From Hydrangea macrophylla (lineage: Eukaryota; Streptophyta; Magnoliopsida; Cornales; Hydrangeaceae): a stretch of 64,000 nt of DNA. The stretch lies in assembly GCA_033977485.1 (NCBI GenBank), contig CM066984.1:109029691-109093690 (forward strand), written 5' to 3'. Shown here piece by piece: positions 54,983 through 64,000 of the stretch (position 1 is its first letter; each line of letters starts with the position of its first letter). The notes beneath the pieces were generated by a model. The model had not been told where the DNA came from, did not search any database, and saw only the letters and a list, made by a program, of their open reading frames with translations. Made by a program: the position numbers and the translations under genes.

Positions 54983-56879
54983 TTCTAGGTTTAGGTGCTC
55001 CAGCCAGAAAAATATTCTGCAAAGTTCTTTGGCTCTTTTTGCTTATTAAAATTGTATTCTTGATCTTATATTTAATCCGTGTAGTTTTGAAGTTTTGATT
55101 CGTCATTATTGAAAATTCGCTAGTGATCAAGATGTATAATGTTTTGAGTCAATTTCCAAATAGCATAAGCCTTTGAGGCAATTACTTATGTAACATTGTA
55201 TCATAGGTTTGATACTTAAGGATTGGTTGAAGTCTCTCCATATGCATATTTTTCCCCTGCTCTTGTATATGTTCACATACTATTTTGATTTGTTTGTCCG
55301 GTGCTACGCTATGTTGAGATTGTATGTCTATCAGAACCTACATTCGGGGTTGCCCTGTGAGGATTTGAGAGTTTGAAATACATTGTTGGGTCCATTTCCT
55401 GACATTCTATTAGCATACAATCAGTTTTAATACTTCTATTCTTTGATGTTTTGAGATTGCTATCTTTGTGATATTAACAGACTTTCTTCCTTTTCTGCAA
55501 GTTGCTGTCAGTGAGTTTTTTTTTTTTTTTTTTTTTCTTCTATGGATTTTGTCTGTAAATTGAACTTTTATAACTGTGAAATGAATTATAAAACTTGAAT
55601 GATTATCCACTCTCCACCATGATGGTTGATGAGAACAGCAGTCAATGCAAGTCTTTCAAATTTGTCTCCCATTCAAGAAATTCAAGCTAGGTTGACTAAA
55701 CAAAAGCATAATGGCATCTAAGTTTGTAATTGAATTCAGAAATACCCTAGACCCCCTTCTTTTTTTTCTTTTCTTTTTTTTCTTTTTTCTTTTTTTCTCT
55801 TCTTCTTCTTCTCTCTCTTTCTTTTTTTTTTTTTTTTTTTTTTTTGTTTTTTGTTGTGGTTAGAAAAAAAGAAAATTGAAAGGGTTCTAGGGCTTACCTC
55901 AAGATACGTAGCGATGGACTGGAGAGAGGATTGTGATGATGGATGATGGAGCTTGGTGGGGTACTTGGTCTCGAGCGCTCTAGAAGAATGGATGATAGCA
56001 ATTATGAGGAAGGGGGATCGCTCCAGGCGTGGGAGCTCTCAAGAGAATTTAAACACAAAAGAACCTCTATGCTGACTGGAACTGATATAGAAATAACGGC
56101 TGATGCGAGCGCTCACGTTTGATTTGGCAGATATTCTCAAGCACTCGAATGGACGCGAGCGCTCGGGTTATGCAATTCTGCTATGTTTTGCACAACCTGC
56201 CCAGAACTTGTCATACTTTCCCCCCAACTTTCACATTTTCAAAAATCAGTCTCACCTATTCGAGACAACTTGGATTTTTTTTTTTTCTGCTACATCAGAA
56301 TTGAGGCATATTACAAATCTAAGTGTGAAGACGTGTCTCGAGACACACATAATAAACCAACAACTGGAATTTTAAATAGTCCTCCAAGCAAAGTGTGTAA
56401 GCAACTAACACATCTGAGGGACTATAATGGAGATGTAAATCCCCCCAACTAGATTCAAAGCCACTTTCAGAAAGACATTAAATACAAAAAAAAAAAAAGT
56501 TAATATATTGCCTAAATGGTGATATGAGTTAACCATGTTCTACCCATATAGACACAAAAAGAGATTCCAATCATTCCATCATGTCTGGTTTTGCTTTTCT
56601 TCCACAATATATACCACCAAGAATGGTACACATGATATGGATTACTACTATTATCAACTTTTATATCTTTCATCTCAGGATTCAAAATAGGTATGTGTAC
56701 ATCTGACAGACTGACATATATCCTACTGTTATTCCATATGAGTATTCATGTTTGAGATGCAGCTAGCAAATTTCAGAGGGAAAAATATAGGAGATAAGGA
56801 TTATATTGAAATTGAAAAACTTCTTATTCATAAGAATAAAGGACTTAAGGATTCAATCTTCAATCTCTCAAGTTGAGGC
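54983..56879. other. Intergenic DNA between SAC and dirigent genes
   Basis: Contains the SAC 3' UTR, poly-T at 55516-55536, a long polypyrimidine tract at 55757-55850 and three scattered GAGCGCTC palindromes (55974, 56109, 56158). I see no supported gene. Confidence 0.55.
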
Positions 56880-56882
56880 TGA

Positions 56883-57449
56883 TTAAATTGCATAGGGAGG
56901 CCAGTAAAGGTGAAATTCAATCTTATAGACCACGGTTATCCCAACCAGGTCCACCGGAGATGATGTTACGTAGCCTTGAACGAACAAGAAGTCACCGGTG
57001 CCACCCACAACAGGATGATCGGAAGGCTTCACGTTGTGGGTACTTCCGACAATGGAAATTGAACCCTTGTAGTGCTTCAAATTGAGAGTGATCTTAGCAA
57101 TAGAAATACTTTGGAGCCCATCAAGATCAGAGGTTATGGAAGTCCCTTCTGCTGTCCCAATTAATTTTGAAGTCAAGTTGGCGGTAAGAGTCATTGGGTC
57201 TTGGAAAACAAACACAGTGCCAAAAGGCAATGTGGTTTGGCTAAGAGCTGGTCCAGCCACTCCATTCACTATGATGTACCCAGTTTTGTTTATGGTTTCA
57301 TGTTGATAGAGTGAAAAGTGCAGAGATTTGAGTCCGTGGTAGCGGGGATGATGGCGGTGGTGGTGGTTGTGAGAGGTGGAGGTAGCTTCATATGAGAGGA
57401 GAACAAAGGAAAGAATGAGAAGAACACAGTGATGAAGAGACTGTGCCAT
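56883..57449 (-). CDS. Dirigent family protein (188 aa)
   Basis: Secreted apoplastic protein of the family that steers stereoselective radical coupling in lignan and related phenolic synthesis. No introns. The start MAQSLHHCVLLILSFVLLSY is a clear signal peptide; a longer upstream ATG at 57548 was rejected because it precedes the TATA box. A His-rich stretch (HNHHHRHHPRYHG) precedes the domain. The dirigent domain runs from LHFSLYQHETINKTGYIIVN through LPFGTVFVFQDPMT, GTAEGTSIT, ITLNLKHYKGSISIVG and VVGGTGDFLFVQGYV to KIEFHLYWPP. The GTVFVFDDPLT-like and GGTGxFxxxxGY motifs are kept; the former reads FQDP rather than the usual DDP, which may matter for catalysis. Length fits the family (about 185-190). 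The product cannot be predicted. Confidence 0.93.
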   Translation of the reverse strand: MAQSLHHCVLLILSFVLLSYEATSTSHNHHHRHHPRYHGLKSLHFSLYQHETINKTGYIIVNGVAGPALSQTTLPFGTVFVFQDPMTLTANLTSKLIGTAEGTSITSDLDGLQSISIAKITLNLKHYKGSISIVGSTHNVKPSDHPVVGGTGDFLFVQGYVTSSPVDLVGITVVYKIEFHLYWPPYAI

Positions 57450-57500
57450 GAAGAGCAAGATGGGATCAAATGTATCTAAGTTTGGTTGGTGGTAGTAGTT

Positions 57501-57506
57501 TTTATA
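57501..57506 (-). promoter_or_regulatory. TATA box of the dirigent gene
   Basis: The minus strand reads AGTCTATAAAAACTAC, 52 bp before the start codon, which gives a short leader. Confidence 0.65.
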
Positions 57507-57681
57507 GACTTTAACATGGACCAAATATTCAATACCACGGTTTTGCAAATTACGTGGAACTCATTAGTTTATCAATCTGTCCCTCGTATTTGTTGGAAAA
57601 TTCCATCCCAATTTGACACAAACTTCTAGTTCTATTAAAACCTTTTTTATACCGAAGGACGTGGTGTGAAATGATACATTT

Positions 57682-57827
57682 GGATAAGTTATTCAGTGAG
57701 ATCGTCACATCACGTCATAATACTAACATGGTGTGACGGAAATATTGGATGTTCACCAAAAAATATGGGCCACATAAGACCATGTCACTGGAGCGTCATA
57801 CCACATCAGCTTGTTGTTTCACTGAAG
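57682..57827. mobile_element. Degraded copy of the CAGTG-ended Mutator-like MITE family
   Basis: GATAAGTTATTCAGTGA at the left resembles the termini of the elements at 10043 and 20499. Inside are GGTGTGACG and a GTCACTGG/CACTGAAG right part. The right terminus is truncated and no TSD is visible. It lies upstream of the dirigent gene. Confidence 0.5.
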
Positions 57828-57835
57828 CGTCAACC

Positions 57836-58000
57836 GTATTGGGTAGCTAGATTGAGAGAATCTCCGACTCTACTATTTAAACATCGCTGGTTCGAGTGCC
57901 TTGGAGTTGGGGGGCAACCTCAGATATAGGTCGATATAAGTCTACGTATGTGAAAAGACTTTAGGAGGACTATTTGGAGACACAAGTGACTTGGAAGGTT
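57836..58000 (+). repeat. Possible tRNA-derived SINE fragment
   Basis: GGGTAGCTAGATTGAGAG and, about 45 bp later, CTGGTTCGAGTGCC resemble weak pol III A and B boxes. No poly-A/T tail or TSD was found. Confidence 0.25.
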
Positions 58001-60140
58001 CAATTCATCCGTCAATAAAGATGGCTAATTTAGTCCAAGTGAAAGAAAAAAAATTTAGTCATTTCTCATGTGTAGCGTGTTCTTTTTTCTATTCCTAGTT
58101 TCAACTGCTACTTGTAATTTACAGCAACAAATCAACACCTTTCAATGTAGGAAATGTGAAATTTTGGTGAGACTTCAACATCAAAAATGGAACTTTGCAC
58201 AACATTAAGGGACTATGATGGAAGAAAACGTAAATGGATAAACATTGAAATAGACTTTTAACAAGGAACTATTTCAATGTTTTGTATGTTTATGATCTTC
58301 TACTGTTTATCCATAATATAACATTAAGGTATAACACTTATAATTGGATGAAACCAAATTAACAATTCTAGAGAATTCGAACGGCTAAAATGAATTTATA
58401 AGTCACTAGAATCACCACTACAATTCATAACTGTGTGATAATACACATAATAAAAAGTAATGAGGCTCATAAAGTATTAGAGTGTTAGCTGGATACTATT
58501 GCTAAAATATTACACTCACTGTAATTTTTCCTTTCTTATCGATCAAAATCAAAAAGCAAATTATGAATCTTAATATTATTAGAACTTTCTAAAGATAACC
58601 TCATCTACAATTCGTATGTGTTTTTGAATTTTCAATTCTATTTGGTTTAGTTATCTAATGTTAATAAAAAGCAAAAAAATAAAAAGAACATGCTATTGGT
58701 GTTTTTATTTATTTATTATATAATACTTATTTGAATCCGGACTGGATACACACACACGCACACCCTAGTCCCAACCCAACCCCAAAGCCCCACACTGGCC
58801 CATAGCAAAGCCAATAAGGACCTCTCATTCCGAGTGAAGAATAACTGGGGAACGAGCAACTAGAATCCCCTCTGGGAATTCGAACCCTTTCCCCTCCCCA
58901 CTGGAAAGAGAGAGCCAATTCCAATTGGCTAATTTTAATGCAAAATAAACCTTCAACTGTGAAAGTAAATGGATAAACATTGAAATAGACTTTTAAATAT
59001 ATAAATAAAAATGGACTATGATGGAAGAAAACGTACACATCAATTGCAACAGAAAGGGAAACAATATAACCAAAAAACAAAGTTTGAGGTGGTCTTCTAC
59101 TTATTTTTAGCGTTGTTATTATTAGAATTATTTTAGGGATGTTCATTCTTCTTTATTAATAAACTTGATTTTTCGTGAGCCTTATCCTTTAAAATATGTG
59201 AGTATATTCTGGAATAAATTAGATAAACCTTGTTTGTAAAATTAAATCAACAACTATGTTATATAACTTTTTAGTGATAATTCTCTTATATGTTGAGCTT
59301 GTCCAGAGTGATTTGTTGTGGTGGCTTATCTTAATGGTCTGGACAATTTAAAACTCAAGCTAATTAATGATGATGAAATTATAAAGTTCATTTCTTTTGT
59401 CCGATATAACCAATATTTGTCTAACCATATGGAATTTAATTATGAACTTTAAGTTGATGGCTGTGAGTTTTAGTGAAACTAGAACTTTAAAAAAGAAATA
59501 ACCCTTTTTTTTTGTATTGACTTAATTATAATTTGAATCATGTTGCTAGTAAATGTTCTAAAAACCGCCTCCGTCACAATTCATCTTGGATTTTTTATTT
59601 TTTATTTATTTATTTTTTTTTTTGTGGGGGGGTGTTCGATTCCTATCGGTTAAAATTTAATTTACAATTCATAATATTAGACCAATTGACGCCTAATCAT
59701 AACATATGAGATAATTTTGCAGTTCAATAAATTATTCCACAGACTTCACGATAAATGGCATCACATGGTCATAAAAGAAATAAATATGCATTATTAAGTA
59801 GAGAAAAAAAAATTTCAAAATATTGAAGATGTAAGAAAAAAATACTTGGACCTATGGTAACAATTCAATAGCCACATATAGAAATTATTACGGAACAAAT
59901 AATCAAGTGGTAAAAGAAACATAATTCAAAAGTATTTAGAGGTAGTTTTTTTTTTTTTTTTTTTTAAACTAGGAATTGATTTTAGTATGTGCTTTGCGTA
60001 TCTTTATTGTATTTATAGTTGTAATAATTCGACTTTGCCTATTTAGAGTGTTTTCATTATTATTATTATTTTTTTGGTTTAATATTTTTAATTAGTTTTT
60101 AGATGGGCACCATTCACGTTTATGTGTGGTGACTAGACTC
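58000..60140. other. AT-rich intergenic DNA
   Basis: No gene seen. A 30-40-bp motif (GTAAATGGATAAACATTGAA and TGATGGAAGAAAACGTA) occurs twice, near 58210-58255 and 58968-59033, so a small duplicated sequence is present. Poly-T tracts at 59946-59965. Confidence 0.5.
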
Positions 60141-60144
60141 AAGA

Positions 60145-60393
60145 TGTAATACTTGTAAAATCCGTTTCCCTACTTTAATGAATTTCAATATTTCAGACTG
60201 TACCTGTAAGACTACAGTAATTTATATTTTCTAGTTTCCGCATGTTAAAAAGCATTTCTATTTTTGGTGTCATTTAAATTTATTATGTAGTCATAATTTA
60301 TATTATAGTTTTAATATCAACGCATTTTTACCCGGACTGTATTTAGAACCTGGACTGGGTTAACACGCAAACCCGTAACAATACATGTGTTTG
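60145..60393. repeat. 249-bp direct repeat, copy 1
   Basis: Starts TGTAATACTTGTAAAATCCG and runs through TTTACCCGGACTGTATTTAG to CCCGTAACAATACATGTG. It aligns end to end with 60878-61126 with no net length change and roughly 88-90% identity by eye. Confidence 0.85.
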
Positions 60394-60434
60394 TGTAGCA
60401 ATGGATGAGCAAATTTTGGGTGAACAAAAATGTC

Positions 60435-60460
60435 ATATATATATATATATATATATATCT
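60435..60460. repeat. (AT)n microsatellite
   Basis: About 12 AT units in the spacer of the 249-bp direct repeats. Confidence 0.9.
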
Positions 60461-60877
60461 CACTCTCCAATAAACTGGTGGATATATAATGTACAAATGC
60501 AAGTATTGCATAATTTGCATCCAAAGCAGTCAAACAACTTGAGGGTCTGTGCTAGATCATATGCATCAAGAATACAAACAGTGCAATTCTTCAACCTATT
60601 TTGTTAACACAAAACAAAATATGTCATTAATTTAAACAATATAGTGTTATTTAATTGATCGGGAATAACAAACTACCCAAATTCGAATACCAAATTTAAT
60701 TTTTGAATGGCCTAATTTAGAATATCTTGAACTGTGCATTACTGTTAAGTTTGATTAATTAAGAGTATTTATTCCCTAACCTTGTTGCTAGATGTCAAAA
60801 AAATTCCGTCATTCTTTTATCGTCGATTACAAAAGGTTACCTGTATAGTGCGTATGTTATGTGTGTGTATGTATATA

Positions 60878-61126
60878 TGTAATACCTGTAAAATCCGTTT
60901 CCCTACTTTAACGAATTTTTATATTTTAGACCGTACTTGTAAGACTATTGTAATTCATATTTTCCAGTTTCCGCATATTAAAATGCATTTCTATTTTCGG
61001 TGTCATTTAAATTTATTATATAGTTATAATTTATATTATAGTTTTCATATCAACGCATTTTTACCCGGACTGTATTTAGAACCCGAACTGGATTAACACG
61101 CAAATCCGTAACAATACCTGTGTTTG
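60878..61126. repeat. 249-bp direct repeat, copy 2
   Basis: Same sequence family and orientation as 60145-60393. Total span 982 bp. The ends do not show a convincing TG/CA with PBS and PPT, so a TRIM is not established; it may be two LTR or UTR fragments of one element family. Confidence 0.85.
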
Positions 61127-61343
61127 CACGATATTTCGTGCGCGCACGCTTAACAAGACGTGTCGCATCAATCGCATCTGTTACATCCCACGAATTTTGG
61201 AAAGCAACTAACCACTCCTTTACACCACCATACCAACCCCTTACACCTCCGTACTCCCCCAATCTCCTTAACCACTTACAGACACTAACCCACCTCAACA
61301 CTCTACCCTCCATACCACCCCAACCAACCCCCTTACACCCTAA

Positions 61344-61445
61344 TCATGTATGTGTGTGTGTGCTATGAGGATGAGAGTAAGTGTAGTGTGCTTGTGTGTG
61401 TGTGTGAGTGAGTGGTTGTGTGTGTGTGTGTGTGTGTGTGCCGTG
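61344..61445. repeat. (TG)n microsatellite cluster
   Basis: Several GT runs including a pure one at 61415-61440, mixed with GAGTG. Confidence 0.9.
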
Positions 61446-61699
61446 TGAGTGTGGTAGTGGCAGTGTGTAGTGTGATAATCCATATTTTTACGCAATTATT
61501 TATTATATTCAAATCACTTGTGGGACCATGTATGACATTAATTGGTTCACTTATGACAGGTCATATATTATTACATGACATGTTGGTACCTTTTAAGAAT
61601 TGAAATAGTTGACCCCAATATGGAAGTGGAACCCGCAGGGTCTAACTAGCATTCTTGACACTTGCTTACATTTAAATGGCTAGTTGGTTAATTATTTAA

Positions 61700-61873
61700 G
61701 GGTTTTCTTAACATGTGCCCTTAGAGCATATGTTAAGGTTCTAAAAGTAGAAATAAACAAGGGATACAGTGTGGGTGTCAGTGTCCGGTGCGGGATTCGA
61801 TGTTTGTTTCCCTTATTTATTTCCACTTTTGGAACCTTAACATATGCCCTAAGGGCACATGTTAACAAAACTC
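61700..61873. mobile_element. Mutator-like MITE (174 bp), perfect 9-bp TSD
   Basis: The ends GGGTTTTCTTAACATGTGCC and GGCACATGTTAACAAAACTC are inverted with two mismatches. The flanks are ATTATTTAA at 61691-61699 and 61874-61882. Inner arms pair CATATGTTAAGGTTC with its complement. Confidence 0.92.
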
Positions 61874-62229
61874 ATTATTTAATTATCATTTAATACTTTA
61901 ATATTATCAATGATTAATGTTGTGACCTTTTATTGGGTCAGTTTGATTACCCTTGTGAGAGTGTAATTGAACACGTGACATAAATGCTAAACTTGCAATG
62001 ATAAACATAAATAATATTTAATAATGATAATATAGAATGAGTCATTGGCATGTAATGATTACTAAAATTGTGTATAGCCTACTACTCATACACGTGGTGG
62101 TTAGATACTCAGACAAGATGATTTCCTAAGTCCAACTTTGGATACAGATGAGTAAAAAAAAGAAATAGGATAATCATGAACTAGTTGTAGATAAGAGTGA
62201 AAGACCAAGCTTCCAGTCTGGGTGTTAAG

Positions 62230-62762
62230 TAGGGGTGGCAATCGTGTCGTGTTGGGTCATAATCGTGTCGTGTCATATTCGTGTCGGGTCATAATCGTGT
62301 CATTTCTAAACGTGTCAAAAACCTAAACTCATACCCGTCTAATGCAATTCATGTGTCATCCATTTAACCCACCAACCCGTGTAATGAACAAGCGTTTTCT
62401 CGTAACCTTTTTTTTTTTTTTTTTGCTTGTATAACATGACCTATTTAATAGTTTGACTTCATGTAATAAAAAACCAAACTAGAGGGAAAAAAATGAAGAG
62501 GCACGATTCTAAGAACATAAGTCTTCCGAAAAATAAATAAATATTACCTGCAATTTAAAAAAAATGTATTAAAAAATTGTATATTTCCAAAAATACCCTT
62601 TTATAATAGTGTAAACGGGTTGACCCAATTAAAACATGACCCAACTTGTTTATTAATCGTGTTAAACAGGTCAATCCGTTTATGACCCATACCCGTATAA
62701 GCTAAACCCAAACCCATTTAATTCGTGTTGGATTCGTGTCGTGTCAAAAATTGCCACCCCTA
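62230..62762. mobile_element. hAT MITE (533 bp), perfect 8-bp TSD GTGTTAAG
   Basis: It starts TAGGGGTGGCAATCGTG and ends AAAATTGCCACCCCTA and is flanked by GTGTTAAG at 62222-62229 and 62763-62770. The arms are rich in CGTGTCGTGT and ACCCGT motifs. Ends are close to those of the GC-rich element at 11683-12150 (TAGGGATGGCAA). Confidence 0.93.
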
Positions 62763-62970
62763 GTGTTAAGTATATAAATTCACGAGTAAAGGGAGTGTGG
62801 GGGAAGACATTCGAGTGTATCTCGTAAAAGTGAAGTGGAAAATAAGCAGAGAGTTTGGTAATCACTCAACTTCAGTTGTAGATGCAGGTAGCACAGGTAA
62901 TAGAGGAAATGGAAGAAATAGAATAAAGTCAGATTAGGGCACCGAGTAGAGTACCATGGTGGTTAGCGCT

Positions 62971-64000
62971 GATGCTGCCGAAATTTGGTAAGAAGGGTTT
63001 AGAGAGAGAGAAAGACAAGAACAATTTGTATGTGGTTCGGTCCCGTTAACGAGGTGGCCTACGTCCACGGTTGCGTCTGTGCGCGTTCACTAGCAGATCA
63101 CCGGCGGGCCTGGTGAGCCAACAAAGAAGGGCGGCACTACCAGTAATACCGGCCGGGTATATGCGTATTGATGGTGAGTTCTCTGTTGTATGCTTGTAAG
63201 CGAGAGAATTATTTTCAGGTCACTGTAGACAAGGTAGGTGTGCTCTTTTATAGGCATAAGAGTCCACCCTTACATGGTAAGTTAATTGGATTAGGATGCC
63301 TAACCTAATTAGAATTGATTTGCATGATTTGTGGAGAGTTTCCTAAGTGGTTTAGGAAACTGCCACAGTCCATCTTGCAGACTTGTAGATAGACCTGGAC
63401 CACGGGATGCCGCGGTCTTCCGATCCCGGCCTGTTGGCAGGAACCGCACGGTTCTGACGAACGCCTCGGGATTGCTCGGCTATAAGCGCCTCTACTGAAG
63501 TAATCAGCACCTCTTGATGATGTGGCAGACTGGCTTCATGGCTAGATAATTTTGGACATATCAGCTGCCCCCCATTTTCGGAACTGACTGGATGCTTCAT
63601 CGGGTGAGGATTTAAAAATCAGTATTGCCTCGAAAACCGTCCGGATATCCTCCGGGAATGCTGCTCGGGATGGGGCCCACCTTCCAGATCACCAGGTGGA
63701 ATAACCGACCGGTACAGGTAGGAGCTCGGGTGTTGGTATTTCCACGTGTCAGGGAGTAGTTGGCCTGGTCAGGATCCAGCGAATTCGGTTCGGATATAAT
63801 CGAACAGTTGCGTGGTAACCGGACCGTCACGTCACGCATTTAATGCGCGCGTCTTTTGAGGCGACCCTTCACGTGCCCAAGGTGACAGCTGTCAAGCGAC
63901 TCTTGGCGGGAAAACTCCTGAGCCGTTGGATCTGATTGATCTGGACCGTCTGCTATTCCTATATAAGGAACACTTACTCATTTCTTCAACTCCTGCTACC
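62971..64000. mobile_element. LTR-like sequence at the right window edge
   Basis: Higher-GC DNA with ATGTGGTTCGGTCCCGTTAA, an arrangement common in plant gypsy LTRs, and a TATA box on the minus strand near 63254 (CCTATAAAAGAGC). Another TATA-like CTATATAAGG sits on the plus strand at 63959, so polarity is unclear and two elements may meet here. No TG/CA ends, PBS or PPT could be fixed. The open frames 63352-63839 (minus) look like LTR sequence, not genes. Confidence 0.4.

Noticed and set aside
57450..57548. 33-residue N-terminal extension of the dirigent protein
   Set aside because: The upstream ATG precedes the TATA box at 57501, and the internal Met at 57449 starts a clear signal peptide.
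60145..61126. Calling the paired repeats a TRIM retrotransposon
   Set aside because: The second copy does not end in CA, and no PBS, PPT or TSD is visible.

Overview
The window is nuclear DNA of a flowering plant, most likely a eudicot. It carries three intron-bearing or intronless host genes of clear plant type plus one intron-rich host gene, long AT-rich intergenic DNA, and a dense layer of plant transposons (Copia LTR elements, solo LTRs, PIF/Harbinger, hAT, Mutator-like, Stowaway, LINE) and an endogenous plant pararetrovirus. There are no operons, CRISPR arrays or prokaryotic features. I cannot name the species.

Layout. 1-4.3 kb: decayed endogenous caulimovirid on the minus strand, split by a solo LTR with a perfect 5-bp target-site duplication (TSD). 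4.3-7.1 kb: 3' end of a minus-strand Copia element followed by the C-terminal part of a hAT transposase. 7.35-8.77 kb: large foldback element. 10.0-12.2 kb: C2H2 zinc-finger/EAR repressor gene, with a Mutator-like MITE in its promoter and a GC-rich hAT MITE just downstream. 13.1-14.4 kb: second solo LTR. 14.5-18.9 kb: PIF/Harbinger element with a Stowaway inserted in one of its exons. 21.2-27.0 kb: complete 492-aa catalase gene with 8 exons and a solo LTR inside intron 3. 27.3-31.9 kb: MITEs, a LINE tail with a 15-bp TSD, a plastid-type 5S rRNA fragment, and the probable 5' leader of the next gene. 31.9-55.0 kb: 20-exon SAC-domain phosphoinositide phosphatase gene (SAC7/RHD4-like). It contains an AT-AC U12-type intron, an in-frame stop in exon 17, and two Copia elements in introns 14 and 16. 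56.9-57.5 kb: dirigent-protein gene on the minus strand. 57.6-64 kb: MITEs, a 249-bp direct repeat, microsatellites and LTR-like DNA at the right edge.

The genes do not form a functional cluster: a transcription repressor, a peroxisomal catalase, a PI4P phosphatase and a secreted dirigent protein sit together as ordinary plant neighbours. What stands out is architecture. Insertion order can be read from nested TSDs: a hAT MITE inside a hAT element inside the 5' LTR of a Copia element inside a SAC intron. Catalase keeps a full reading frame despite its intronic LTR. The SAC gene keeps all splice sites and phases but has one stop codon that would remove its membrane anchor. I see no evidence for a new biological system. 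The strongest items for follow-up are the U12 intron, the SAC stop codon, the internally inverted Copia element and the diverged plastid 5S copy.
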